A stretch of 5,233 nt of DNA from Desulfurococcales archaeon. Its GTDB lineage: Archaea > Thermoproteota > Thermoprotei_A > Sulfolobales > Desulfurococcaceae. The stretch is from positions 1 to 5,233 of the forward strand of contig JAMOPC010000516.1 in NCBI GenBank assembly GCA_027064845.1, written 5' to 3'. A program made the translations under genes and the position numbers. Positions 1-4,866 of this stretch are shown here, in pieces. Under the pieces are notes generated by a model. It was given only the letters and a program-made list of their open reading frames with translations, had not been told where the DNA came from and did no database searches. Each line of letters begins with the position of its first letter. The stretch's first letter is position 1.

Positions 1-218
1 TTTGTCACTACTTCTTCTTTGACGTGTATTAGTTTCCATACATCGTAGAATGGCTGTAAAACACCTTTGGGACCAACGTATGTTGGCCCCATTCTTTTCT
101 GCATATGAGCACTTAGTTTTCTATACAAGTATTGAGTAAATAATGCTAAACTAAACAGGAATAATATTCCAGGATAGACTAGTATTGTGAATAATAGAGT
201 CAGTATATCCGTTATCAT
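1..218 (-). CDS. NuoH/MbhM-like membrane subunit, N-terminal 72 residues only
   Basis: The frame is open from an ATG at 216-218 to the left edge. The visible protein has a first helix at about residues 5-27, then AHMQKRMGPTYVGPKGVLQP at 37-56 followed by FYDVWKLIHVKEE. This is the conserved NuoH segment at the end of helix 1 (Q-x-R-x-G-P, V-G-P, L-Q-P, K-L, K-E). NuoH-like subunits link the peripheral arm to the antiporter-like membrane arm. The VGPKG stretch is the longer loop of NuoH proper and not the shortened RxGPPLLQP form usual in Ech and MBH-type hydrogenases. GAGGTGAT, which contains the upstream stop codon, lies 5 bases before the ATG, and the intergenic gap is 6 bases. The remaining three quarters of the gene lies outside. 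Confidence 0.9.
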   Translation of the reverse strand, partial: MITDILTLLFTILVYPGILFLFSLALFTQYLYRKLSAHMQKRMGPTYVGPKGVLQPFYDVWKLIHVKEEVVT

Positions 219-223
219 TCTTT

Positions 224-231
224 ATCACCTC
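224..231 (-). promoter_or_regulatory. Shine-Dalgarno GAGGTGAT for the NuoH-like gene, containing the upstream stop
   Basis: It lies 5 bases before the ATG at 216-218. The TGA at 225-227 that ends the MbhI-like gene is part of the site. Confidence 0.85.
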
Positions 232-584
232 ATGTAGACGTAGATTATTCCTAGTATAATTGATATTAGGAGTAGTAAGCCGTACCATGAAGCCATAAAG
301 CTTATCCAATCCTGTAAATTACCTGTATGCATCTTTCCTACTAAGTACTCGTATATTCTATGAGCAAATCTTTTCATAAAGCCCCAGTATAAATGCCCTG
401 GTGCTGGTACATGTTCTTTAATAACGTCTTCTGGTTCTCCGGATAGGTATATTGGTGTGACGCGGCGTTTCTTAGAACTAATTGCTATGAATATGACTGT
501 TAATACGGCTAAGGCTATAAGCATGTAGGCTGTCAAATATAGAGCCACTAGTCCTGGATCACCTATTACGTGTTGAACAACCAT
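225..584 (-). CDS. MbhI-like subunit (equivalent to the C-terminal lateral-helix end of NuoL/EchA)
   Basis: A 119-residue protein with one helix near the N-terminus (about residues 10-35), a hydrophilic amphipathic middle, and one C-terminal helix (about 96-117). The middle part contains PIYLSGEPED, YWGFMKRFAHRIYEYL and KMHTGNLQDW, which resemble the C-terminal end of NuoL, HyfB and EchA. This matches MbhI, which bridges the antiporter-like subunit to the NuoH-like subunit through a lateral helix. Its place between mrpD and nuoH-like genes fits that role. A GTG at 591-593 in the same frame lies inside the Shine-Dalgarno GAGGTGAT (589-596), so the ATG at 582-584, 4 bases after that site, is the better start. 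NuoA was considered and rejected: there are two helices rather than three, and the NuoA acidic motif is absent. The family call is moderate because similarity is in short motifs. Confidence 0.72.
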   Translation of the reverse strand: MVVQHVIGDPGLVALYLTAYMLIALAVLTVIFIAISSKKRRVTPIYLSGEPEDVIKEHVPAPGHLYWGFMKRFAHRIYEYLVGKMHTGNLQDWISFMASWYGLLLLISIILGIIYVYMR

Positions 585-588
585 CGTG

Positions 589-596
589 ATCACCTC
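589..596 (-). promoter_or_regulatory. Shine-Dalgarno GAGGTGAT that decides the MbhI-like start
   Basis: GAGGTGAT lies 4 bases before the ATG at 582-584. The alternative GTG (591-593) falls within the site itself and so could not be served by it. The mrpD stop TGA (590-592) is also inside the site. Confidence 0.85.
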
Positions 597-2194
597 ATTA
601 AGAACCTATAATACATGATTCTATTTGGTGTTAAGTATTGTGAAACAATACCGTATAGTATGTCCTTGATATATGGGTACATGACTCCTAGGACTATTAG
701 TGCTAGAGCCATCAATAGTAGCATATAATTGATTCCCTTTAGACTTATTTTCTCATATTCCTTATTCATTGAAGAAAACACTATAGCGTACATAGCTTTA
801 GCATATCCTAGAACACTTATTGCTGATATCACTATGATCGCTAAAGCTGGTAAGAGCAGGCCAGCCTCCATGAATGCTTGATACATTAATAGTTTTGAGA
901 AGAATCCTGCAAATGGCATAAGACCCATCATGCTGAGAAAACCTAGTATGAACGCTAAACTAGTAATTGGATATAGTCTTCCAACACCTCTCATTTCATC
1001 CATGTTCCTAGTACCAGCTGCGTCTATGAATACGCCGCTAGCCATGAATAATAATGCTTTGCCTAAACCATGATTTATGATGTGGTATAGCATAGCAGTT
1101 AATCCGAGAATAACTGCTTCTGGTTTATTTGTTATAAAGCCTATAGAGGCAGCCATATAGATTAACCCTATGTGGCTTACAGTACTATATGCTAGTAGCC
1201 TCTTAATGTCTTTCTGAGCAATCATAAGCAAGGCCCCAACGAGGCCGCCGAGAAAACCAAGTACTAGGAGAACCAATAGTACTATTTCACGATAATATAC
1301 TTCGAGCGGAGAAAGAGGACCAAATATTGTGTAGAGGAATCTCACTGTCGCATATACACCTATGTTAACGACTAGTCCGGATAATGCCGCTGATACTGGA
1401 GTTGGCGCTTCTGGATGAGCATCAGGCAACCAGAAATGATTTGGGAATAGTGCTGATTTATAAGTGAAAACCCATAGCGCTAAAGATACGGCTAGGAGTG
1501 AAGAAGCACCGACAGCCGCTATTGTATTCGATAATAGTGCTACACCGCTTCTCTGGGCTTGGTATAGATAATAGTTCTTTACAGTTAAGTCAGCCATATT
1601 AAGAGTGCCGTAAACAGCATATATTACTACTAATCCTATGAAATAGATCGTTGTAGCTGTAGCACCAATTATAGCATATTTCATAGATGCCTCTAATGCC
1701 TCAGGCTTATTTTTATGGTATGCTACTAATGCATAAGCAGAAATACCGAGTACTTCAAGCATTACGAAGAGGTTGAAAACGTCGCCTGTATAGAGGCACC
1801 CCAGCATGCCTGCATTTAAGCCTATTAATAATATATAGTACCATTCTGGTTCGTCAAAGTGTTTTTGATACCATATACTGTAAATGCTTATCAATAACAT
1901 TATCCAAGCTGTAAAGAGCGCTAGAATGGCGTTGAAGCCGTCAACTTCATATACTATTCCTATTGGTGGGGGCCATCCTCCGAACTTATAGAATAACGGT
2001 TTACCATAGACTCTTGTTCCCATAAATACTATTGTTGAAGACAATGCTGCAAAAATCATAGCTATCAACGCATATATTGCTGGAAATCTCTTTTCACCAA
2101 ATAATTTAGCAAGTAAAGGTAGTGTAAAGGCAAATAATGCTAATACGGGAACAGTTAAACCAGCCAAGTCATGAGCTAAACCTACTAAGTCCAT
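590..2194 (-). CDS. mrpD: MrpD/MbhH-like proton-pumping antiporter subunit (NuoL/M/N family)
   Basis: A 534-residue polytopic membrane protein of the proton-conducting membrane transporter family, with about 14 helices. Expected ionisable residues are in place: the helix 5 glutamate E147 in FNLFVMLEVLGISAYALV (140-157); helix 7 lysine K246 followed by LPDAHPEAPTPVSAALSG (256-273); K328/K331 and H341 in the QKDIKRLLAYSTVSHIG segment (327-343); H371, H375 and K379 in the HIINHGLGKALLF segment (371-383); and K434 in MPFAGFFSKLLMYQA (426-440), where MrpD-type subunits carry the helix 12 charge. Nothing suggests loss of function. It should be the main proton-translocating antiporter subunit. The ATG lies 5 bases after GGGGTGGT. 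Its TGA is embedded in the next gene's Shine-Dalgarno. It is the only full antiporter-like subunit in the window, although a second could lie outside. Confidence 0.95.
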   Translation of the reverse strand: MDLVGLAHDLAGLTVPVLALFAFTLPLLAKLFGEKRFPAIYALIAMIFAALSSTIVFMGTRVYGKPLFYKFGGWPPPIGIVYEVDGFNAILALFTAWIMLLISIYSIWYQKHFDEPEWYYILLIGLNAGMLGCLYTGDVFNLFVMLEVLGISAYALVAYHKNKPEALEASMKYAIIGATATTIYFIGLVVIYAVYGTLNMADLTVKNYYLYQAQRSGVALLSNTIAAVGASSLLAVSLALWVFTYKSALFPNHFWLPDAHPEAPTPVSAALSGLVVNIGVYATVRFLYTIFGPLSPLEVYYREIVLLVLLVLGFLGGLVGALLMIAQKDIKRLLAYSTVSHIGLIYMAASIGFITNKPEAVILGLTAMLYHIINHGLGKALLFMASGVFIDAAGTRNMDEMRGVGRLYPITSLAFILGFLSMMGLMPFAGFFSKLLMYQAFMEAGLLLPALAIIVISAISVLGYAKAMYAIVFSSMNKEYEKISLKGINYMLLLMALALIVLGVMYPYIKDILYGIVSQYLTPNRIMYYRFLMR

Positions 2195-2199
2195 TCATG

Positions 2200-2207
2200 A
2201 CCACCCC
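2200..2207 (-). promoter_or_regulatory. Shine-Dalgarno GGGGTGGT for mrpD
   Basis: It lies 5 bases before the mrpD ATG, in the 17-base gap after mrpE. A second, out-of-frame ATG (2196-2198) sits between the site and the true start; its spacing is too short to be favoured. Confidence 0.75.
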
Positions 2208-2211
2208 TTCA

Positions 2212-2715
2212 TTAATCAAATACTCTTTTCGAATAATACTCGAACTTCGAAGAAATCTTTTCACGGGCTTCTTGAGGATCAGTTGTTCTCACATAGATCC
2301 AGTGAACGAAATACGTTTTCTCATTGGGATCTATGTCTACAACGACAGTACCAGGTGTATTGGTGATCGAGTTAGCAACACTTGTTATAGCATAGTCTGT
2401 TTCAAGCTCATAAGGTACCTTAACTATCCCTGGCTTAACAGGCATTTTTGGATGAAGGATTCTATACATTACATCTAAATGGCTCTTAACCTCTGCTACG
2501 AAGAAGTAATATAAAGCATACACTATTAGCCATGCCCAACGTCTTGGATCAAGTGGTTTTAATGGGTTCTCAACAGTGAATCCTGCCATAACTCCAGCTA
2601 CTATTAATGCAACTACTATACCTGATATGAGGTCGTAGGGTGAAATACTTCCACTAAATACTATGTATGTAATGAATACTAGTACGCCGACAACCAGTAT
2701 TTTTAAGGCTTTCAC
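2212..2715 (-). CDS. mrpE: MrpE/MbhA-like antiporter subunit, GTG start
   Basis: A 167-residue MNHE/MrpE family protein. The hydrophobic N-terminal half has helices at about 5-22, 26-46 and 61-76. A soluble C-terminal domain contains the family signature NSITNTPGTVVVDID at 115-129 and VHWIYV at 137-142. The start is GTG at 2713-2715, 5 bases after GGGGTGAT. Three codons further upstream in the same frame is the TGA of mrpC, so no earlier start exists. MrpE is needed for assembly or function of Mrp antiporters, but its precise role is not established. Its place between mrpC and mrpD differs from both bacterial mrp (A-B-C-D-E-F-G) and Thermococcales mbh, where the MrpE homologue MbhA comes first. 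It is followed by the longest gap in the window, 17 bases. Confidence 0.93.
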   Translation of the reverse strand: MKALKILVVGVLVFITYIVFSGSISPYDLISGIVVALIVAGVMAGFTVENPLKPLDPRRWAWLIVYALYYFFVAEVKSHLDVMYRILHPKMPVKPGIVKVPYELETDYAITSVANSITNTPGTVVVDIDPNEKTYFVHWIYVRTTDPQEAREKISSKFEYYSKRVFD

Positions 2716-2720
2716 TAGTA

Positions 2721-2728
2721 ATCACCCC
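2721..2728 (-). promoter_or_regulatory. Shine-Dalgarno GGGGTGAT that fixes the GTG start of mrpE
   Basis: The site lies 5 bases before the GTG and contains the mrpC stop TGA. That TGA is also in frame with mrpE, so the GTG is the first possible start codon. Confidence 0.85.
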
Positions 2729-3132
2729 TTGAGCCTCTTTATTTCTCTAACATCCAATGTTCCATATAATCTATAGATTTGGAGAGCTAAGAATACGAGG
2801 AACAATGTCACAGCAAGTCCTATAACAATAGCTGTTAATACAAGTGCTTGAGGCAATGGGTCAACGGCTGTATTAACAAATTTGATCAATTCTTCTTGAT
2901 TTGCATTTGCATAATTGACTAGTACTGGTGGTCTACTCGGGGTATCTGGGTATATCCATCTTCGATAACCAACTATTAATGCGAAAGTATTAGCTGTATC
3001 TCCGAGTATTGTTAATGCAATTATTTTCTTGGTAAGATGTGGTTTAAAGAATATACCATAGAGTGCTAGTGCGAGATTTACGATCATTGATGTTATTATT
3101 ATTGTTAATAGGTATGTTGGCAATGAGATCAT
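2722..3132 (-). CDS. mrpC: MrpC/MbhG-like (NuoK-related) antiporter subunit
   Basis: A 136-residue, three-helix protein of the MnhC/NuoK family (helices about 5-27, 36-57 and 94-118). The hallmark DPLPQALVLTAIVIGLAVTL is at 91-110, directly followed by the third helix and a cytoplasmic tail ending KRLKG. It probably packs against MrpD and the E-F fusion in the ion-translocating module. It is longer than the usual 110-120 residues because of a polar loop at about 57-90 (YRRWIYPDTPSRPPVLVNYA and onward) between helices 2 and 3. An unusual acidic residue, D45, sits within helix 2. The start ATG overlaps the upstream stop (ATGA) and follows GAGGGTGAG. Its own TGA is embedded in the ribosome-binding site for mrpE. 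Confidence 0.92.
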   Translation of the reverse strand: MISLPTYLLTIIITSMIVNLALALYGIFFKPHLTKKIIALTILGDTANTFALIVGYRRWIYPDTPSRPPVLVNYANANQEELIKFVNTAVDPLPQALVLTAIVIGLAVTLFLVFLALQIYRLYGTLDVREIKRLKG

Positions 3133-3146
3133 TGTTTCTCACCCTC
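3129..3146 (-). promoter_or_regulatory. ATGA stop-start overlap with GAGGGTGAG upstream (E-F fusion to mrpC)
   Basis: A shared ATGA joins the two genes. It is preceded by GAGGGTGAGAAACA, giving the same GAGAAACAATGA end as the junction 800 bases upstream in the transcript. Confidence 0.7.
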
Positions 3147-3932
3147 TCCTTCCTTCTTAAAAGCTCTTTCAGGAATTGTTATTAATAGGAAAACAATTGT
3201 GAAACCAGCCATAACTGCAAAGAACTCGAAGATATTGAAGAACCATAAGGTGCCACTTATTAATTGTCCGTTTATATATGCTGGTAAACCAATACTGCTA
3301 TCGGGTTTTGGCTGGTTTTGAAGGACATAAGCATGTATTCCTTGAGGCAATGCTATTAGGTAAACAATGATCGCTACTATACCGATACCTGTTAATCCTA
3401 GGCTTCTTAGGAATAGCATTAAGTCTTTTGTAACTCCTTTTTCCAACAAGTAGTAGTGTGAGAATATTATGAGTATTAATAGTGGTGCAACAGCTGCTGT
3501 AGCTCCTCCTTGGAAACCGCCACCTGGTGTTAGGTGTCCGTGTAAAGCTATTGAAGCAGCTACAGCTATGATCATTACTGCTGATATTTTGGTAACTGTC
3601 TTAACTATTAGTGATAAACCTAGTTCTCCCTCGGGTTTCGAGTATTTTAGTATTCCTCTACCAAGAGCTATTGATCCAATGATTGCGAGGTAGAATACTG
3701 CTGTTTCAAACACTGTGTCTAAGCCACGGAAATCCCATACGATGCTTGTCACTGCTTCGGGGGACATGACTGTGAAGTTTCTGTGCCATGGATTATAAGC
3801 TAGGTAGAGATAATACTTTGCTAAGCTCCTGATCTCTTGTGATGGTAATATGTAGTTACCAGCTATAGTGAGCACTAAGCTAAATCCTATTATAAACAAC
3901 AATATAATTATTATGCCAAGAATGTGCCTCAT
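3129..3932 (-). CDS. MbhE-MbhF fusion: MrpA C-terminal segment joined to MnhB domain
   Basis: A 267-residue membrane protein that joins two pieces found as separate MbhE and MbhF subunits in Thermococcales MBH. The N-terminal part (about residues 1-95) has a helix at 4-26, a polar loop, then FRGLDTVFETAVFYLAIIGS at 68-87, the motif of the MrpA C-terminus/MbhE, with acidic D72 and E76. The C-terminal part (about 105-255) is an MnhB/MrpB domain with HGHLTPGGGFQGGATAAVAP at 131-150 and further helices at about 113-130, 143-160, 176-195 and 230-252. The reading frame is continuous with no sign of a lost stop codon. Start and stop overlap neighbours by four bases (ATGA), so it should be translationally coupled on both sides. 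It is expected in the sodium/proton pathway beside MbhD, MrpC, MrpF and MrpG. Confidence 0.88.
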   Translation of the reverse strand: MRHILGIIIILLFIIGFSLVLTIAGNYILPSQEIRSLAKYYLYLAYNPWHRNFTVMSPEAVTSIVWDFRGLDTVFETAVFYLAIIGSIALGRGILKYSKPEGELGLSLIVKTVTKISAVMIIAVAASIALHGHLTPGGGFQGGATAAVAPLLILIIFSHYYLLEKGVTKDLMLFLRSLGLTGIGIVAIIVYLIALPQGIHAYVLQNQPKPDSSIGLPAYINGQLISGTLWFFNIFEFFAVMAGFTIVFLLITIPERAFKKEGEGEKQ

Positions 3933-3946
3933 TGTTTCTCCACCTT
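3929..3946 (-). promoter_or_regulatory. ATGA stop-start overlap with AGGTGGAG upstream (MbhD-like to E-F fusion)
   Basis: The MbhD-like gene ends and the fusion gene starts in a shared ATGA, preceded by AGGTGGAGAAACA. The short GAGAAACAATGA stretch is repeated exactly at the next junction downstream. The overlap points to coupled translation of the two neighbouring subunits. Confidence 0.7.
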
Positions 3947-4192
3947 CTCGGTCTTACTTATGAGAATCAATATCACAGCAGGATATAAGCCGACAGCCAC
4001 AGGTATATATACTAACACAATATCTGGAGCCATAAGCATATAATATATAAATGCATACAAAGTACTCTGAATAGCTGAGAACACTACTGCCCTAACAAGG
4101 TTTTTCTCCATAATAGCATAATAAACAGCTATAACCGAGAATAGGGATGCTAAAGCAGTTACTAACAACATTATTTCCTCATAGGTAAGCAT
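3929..4192 (-). CDS. MbhD-like subunit (MrpA C-terminal / MrpB N-terminal type domain)
   Basis: An 87-residue, three-helix protein (about residues 6-28, 33-53 and 57-78). It matches the small domain that is separate (MbhD) in archaeal complexes and fused into MrpA in bacterial Mrp antiporters. Family features seen are MEKNLVRAVVFSAIQSTLYA at 28-47 and the APD motif at 55-57, plus its place between mrpG and the E/F gene, as in mbh clusters. The segment after APD is unusual. The common form continues with a Thr-Glu-Ala type motif, but here it reads IVLVYIPVAVGL, placing Y62 where the acidic residue is expected. The ATG lies 5 bases after GGGGTGAT. The last four bases overlap the next gene (ATGA). 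The family call rests mainly on the first two helices, APD and synteny. Confidence 0.82.
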   Translation of the reverse strand: MLTYEEIMLLVTALASLFSVIAVYYAIMEKNLVRAVVFSAIQSTLYAFIYYMLMAPDIVLVYIPVAVGLYPAVILILISKTEKVEKQ

Positions 4193-4197
4193 TATTT

Positions 4198-4205
4198 ATC
4201 ACCCC
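4198..4205 (-). promoter_or_regulatory. Shine-Dalgarno GGGGTGAT for the MbhD-like gene, containing the mrpG stop
   Basis: It lies 5 bases before the ATG. The TGA that ends mrpG (…Glu-Gly) is inside the site. Confidence 0.85.
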
Positions 4206-4573
4206 TCTTTTACACACATTTCTTCATTCAAATGATCAACGACACATGGTTCAACCTTTACAAGACCAGAGCGATGAGTAGCTCTTGCTAATGCATGACT
4301 ACCAGCAGGAGCTAGGATCAATACTAGAAAAGCAGTGACAATGGCTCCTCCTGCGACAAACCAGCGATAAGAACCTAGGCAGTAACAACCAGTAGCTACT
4401 AGGGCAGCACCTACTAGTGGGACGAAAGCACCCCATATAGTACCTATAGTAGCAGCATGTAGTCTTAGATAGAAGTTCTTAAATCTATTCATACCTATGG
4501 CCGCGATTAGATCAGCTACAGCACCAACACCGATCATGATCATACCTATGATTACAAGTACATCTTCTATCAT
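4199..4573 (-). CDS. mrpG: MrpG/MbhC-like cation:proton antiporter subunit
   Basis: A 124-residue MrpG/PhaG family membrane protein with three predicted helices (about residues 5-26, 42-62 and 71-90). The signature GMNRFKNFYLRLHAATIGT at 27-45 is the family's hallmark G-x-x-R-x-x-x-x-Y-x-R-x-H-A-A-T segment between helices 1 and 2. A second family motif, LAPAGSHALARATHRSG, lies at 87-103 after the last helix. The start overlaps the mrpF stop by one base (TAATG), with GAGGTGGG 6 bases upstream, so translation is probably coupled. The protein carries four cysteines (C63, C65, C110, C120), two of them in the C-terminal tail after the family core. Its TGA stop forms part of the ribosome-binding site of the next gene. 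Confidence 0.93.
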   Translation of the reverse strand: MIEDVLVIIGMIMIGVGAVADLIAAIGMNRFKNFYLRLHAATIGTIWGAFVPLVGAALVATGCYCLGSYRWFVAGGAIVTAFLVLILAPAGSHALARATHRSGLVKVEPCVVDHLNEEMCVKEG

Positions 4574-4854
4574 TACTCGCCCACCTCTTTCTTCTCCAAA
4601 TACTTAGCTACATAGATGTCAAGAGCATATATCCAAAGAGCTAAGACTACAGCTGTACCTATGAGGATTGGTTCTCTGAAAAATATTGACAAAACAACTA
4701 GGAAAGCAGCCAAGTCATAAGACATGGCATCTATAGCTAGTACTTGATCAGATATTGTTGGTCCTTTCAAAGCCCTAATAATATAAAGCACGAAAGCTAC
4801 CATATATATTGGTAATACATATATTATGAAAGACTGTATAGTACTGATATCCAT
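4573..4854 (-). CDS. mrpF: MrpF/MbhB-like cation:proton antiporter subunit
   Basis: A 93-residue MrpF/PhaF family membrane protein (MbhB in the MBH complex), part of the sodium/proton-translocating module. Three membrane helices are expected at about residues 8-28, 38-57 and 62-82. The family signature is visible as RALKGPTISDQVLAIDAMSYD at about 27-47, with conserved acidic D36 and D42. The Asp in the GPxxxDxxxAxD motif is implicated in cation handling in this family. A charged C-terminus (KYLEKKEVGE) follows the last helix. The ATG is 4 bases after GGGGTGAT, which contains the stop codon of the upstream ferredoxin-like gene; the intergenic gap is 5 bases. Its stop overlaps the mrpG start by one base (TAATG). 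Length is normal for the family. Confidence 0.93.
   Translation of the reverse strand: MDISTIQSFIIYVLPIYMVAFVLYIIRALKGPTISDQVLAIDAMSYDLAAFLVVLSIFFREPILIGTAVVLALWIYALDIYVAKYLEKKEVGE
4580..4587 (-). promoter_or_regulatory. Shine-Dalgarno GAGGTGGG for mrpG
   Basis: GAGGTGGG lies inside the 3' end of mrpF, 6 bases before the mrpG ATG. The start and the mrpF stop share one base (TAATG), which suggests reinitiation or coupling. Confidence 0.7.
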
Positions 4855-4858
4855 TCAC

Positions 4859-4866
4859 ATCACCCC
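4859..4866 (-). promoter_or_regulatory. Shine-Dalgarno GGGGTGAT for mrpF, containing the upstream stop
   Basis: GGGGTGAT is complementary to the archaeal 16S rRNA 3' end. It lies 4 bases before the mrpF ATG. The TGA inside it is the stop codon of the ferredoxin-like gene, which ends Thr-Gly. Confidence 0.85.

Noticed and set aside
225..584. NuoA/NDH-3 subunit as identity of the 119-residue protein
   Set aside because: Two helices instead of three and no NuoA acidic transmembrane motif. The HTGNLQDW and YLSGE segments fit the NuoL/EchA C-terminus and MbhI better.
2195..2211. Internal promoter in the longest intergenic gap
   Set aside because: Seventeen bases that mainly hold a Shine-Dalgarno site. 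No convincing TATA/BRE element is placed for a start here, and the operon continues unbroken.
2137..2478. Plus-strand open frame of 113 codons
   Set aside because: It lies opposite mrpE and the start of mrpD, resembles no family, has no ribosome-binding site, and opposes a tightly packed operon.
3469..3693. Plus-strand open frame of 74 codons
   Set aside because: It is antisense to the conserved TPGGGFQGG region of the E-F fusion. Its low-complexity Pro/Ala content simply reflects that strand.
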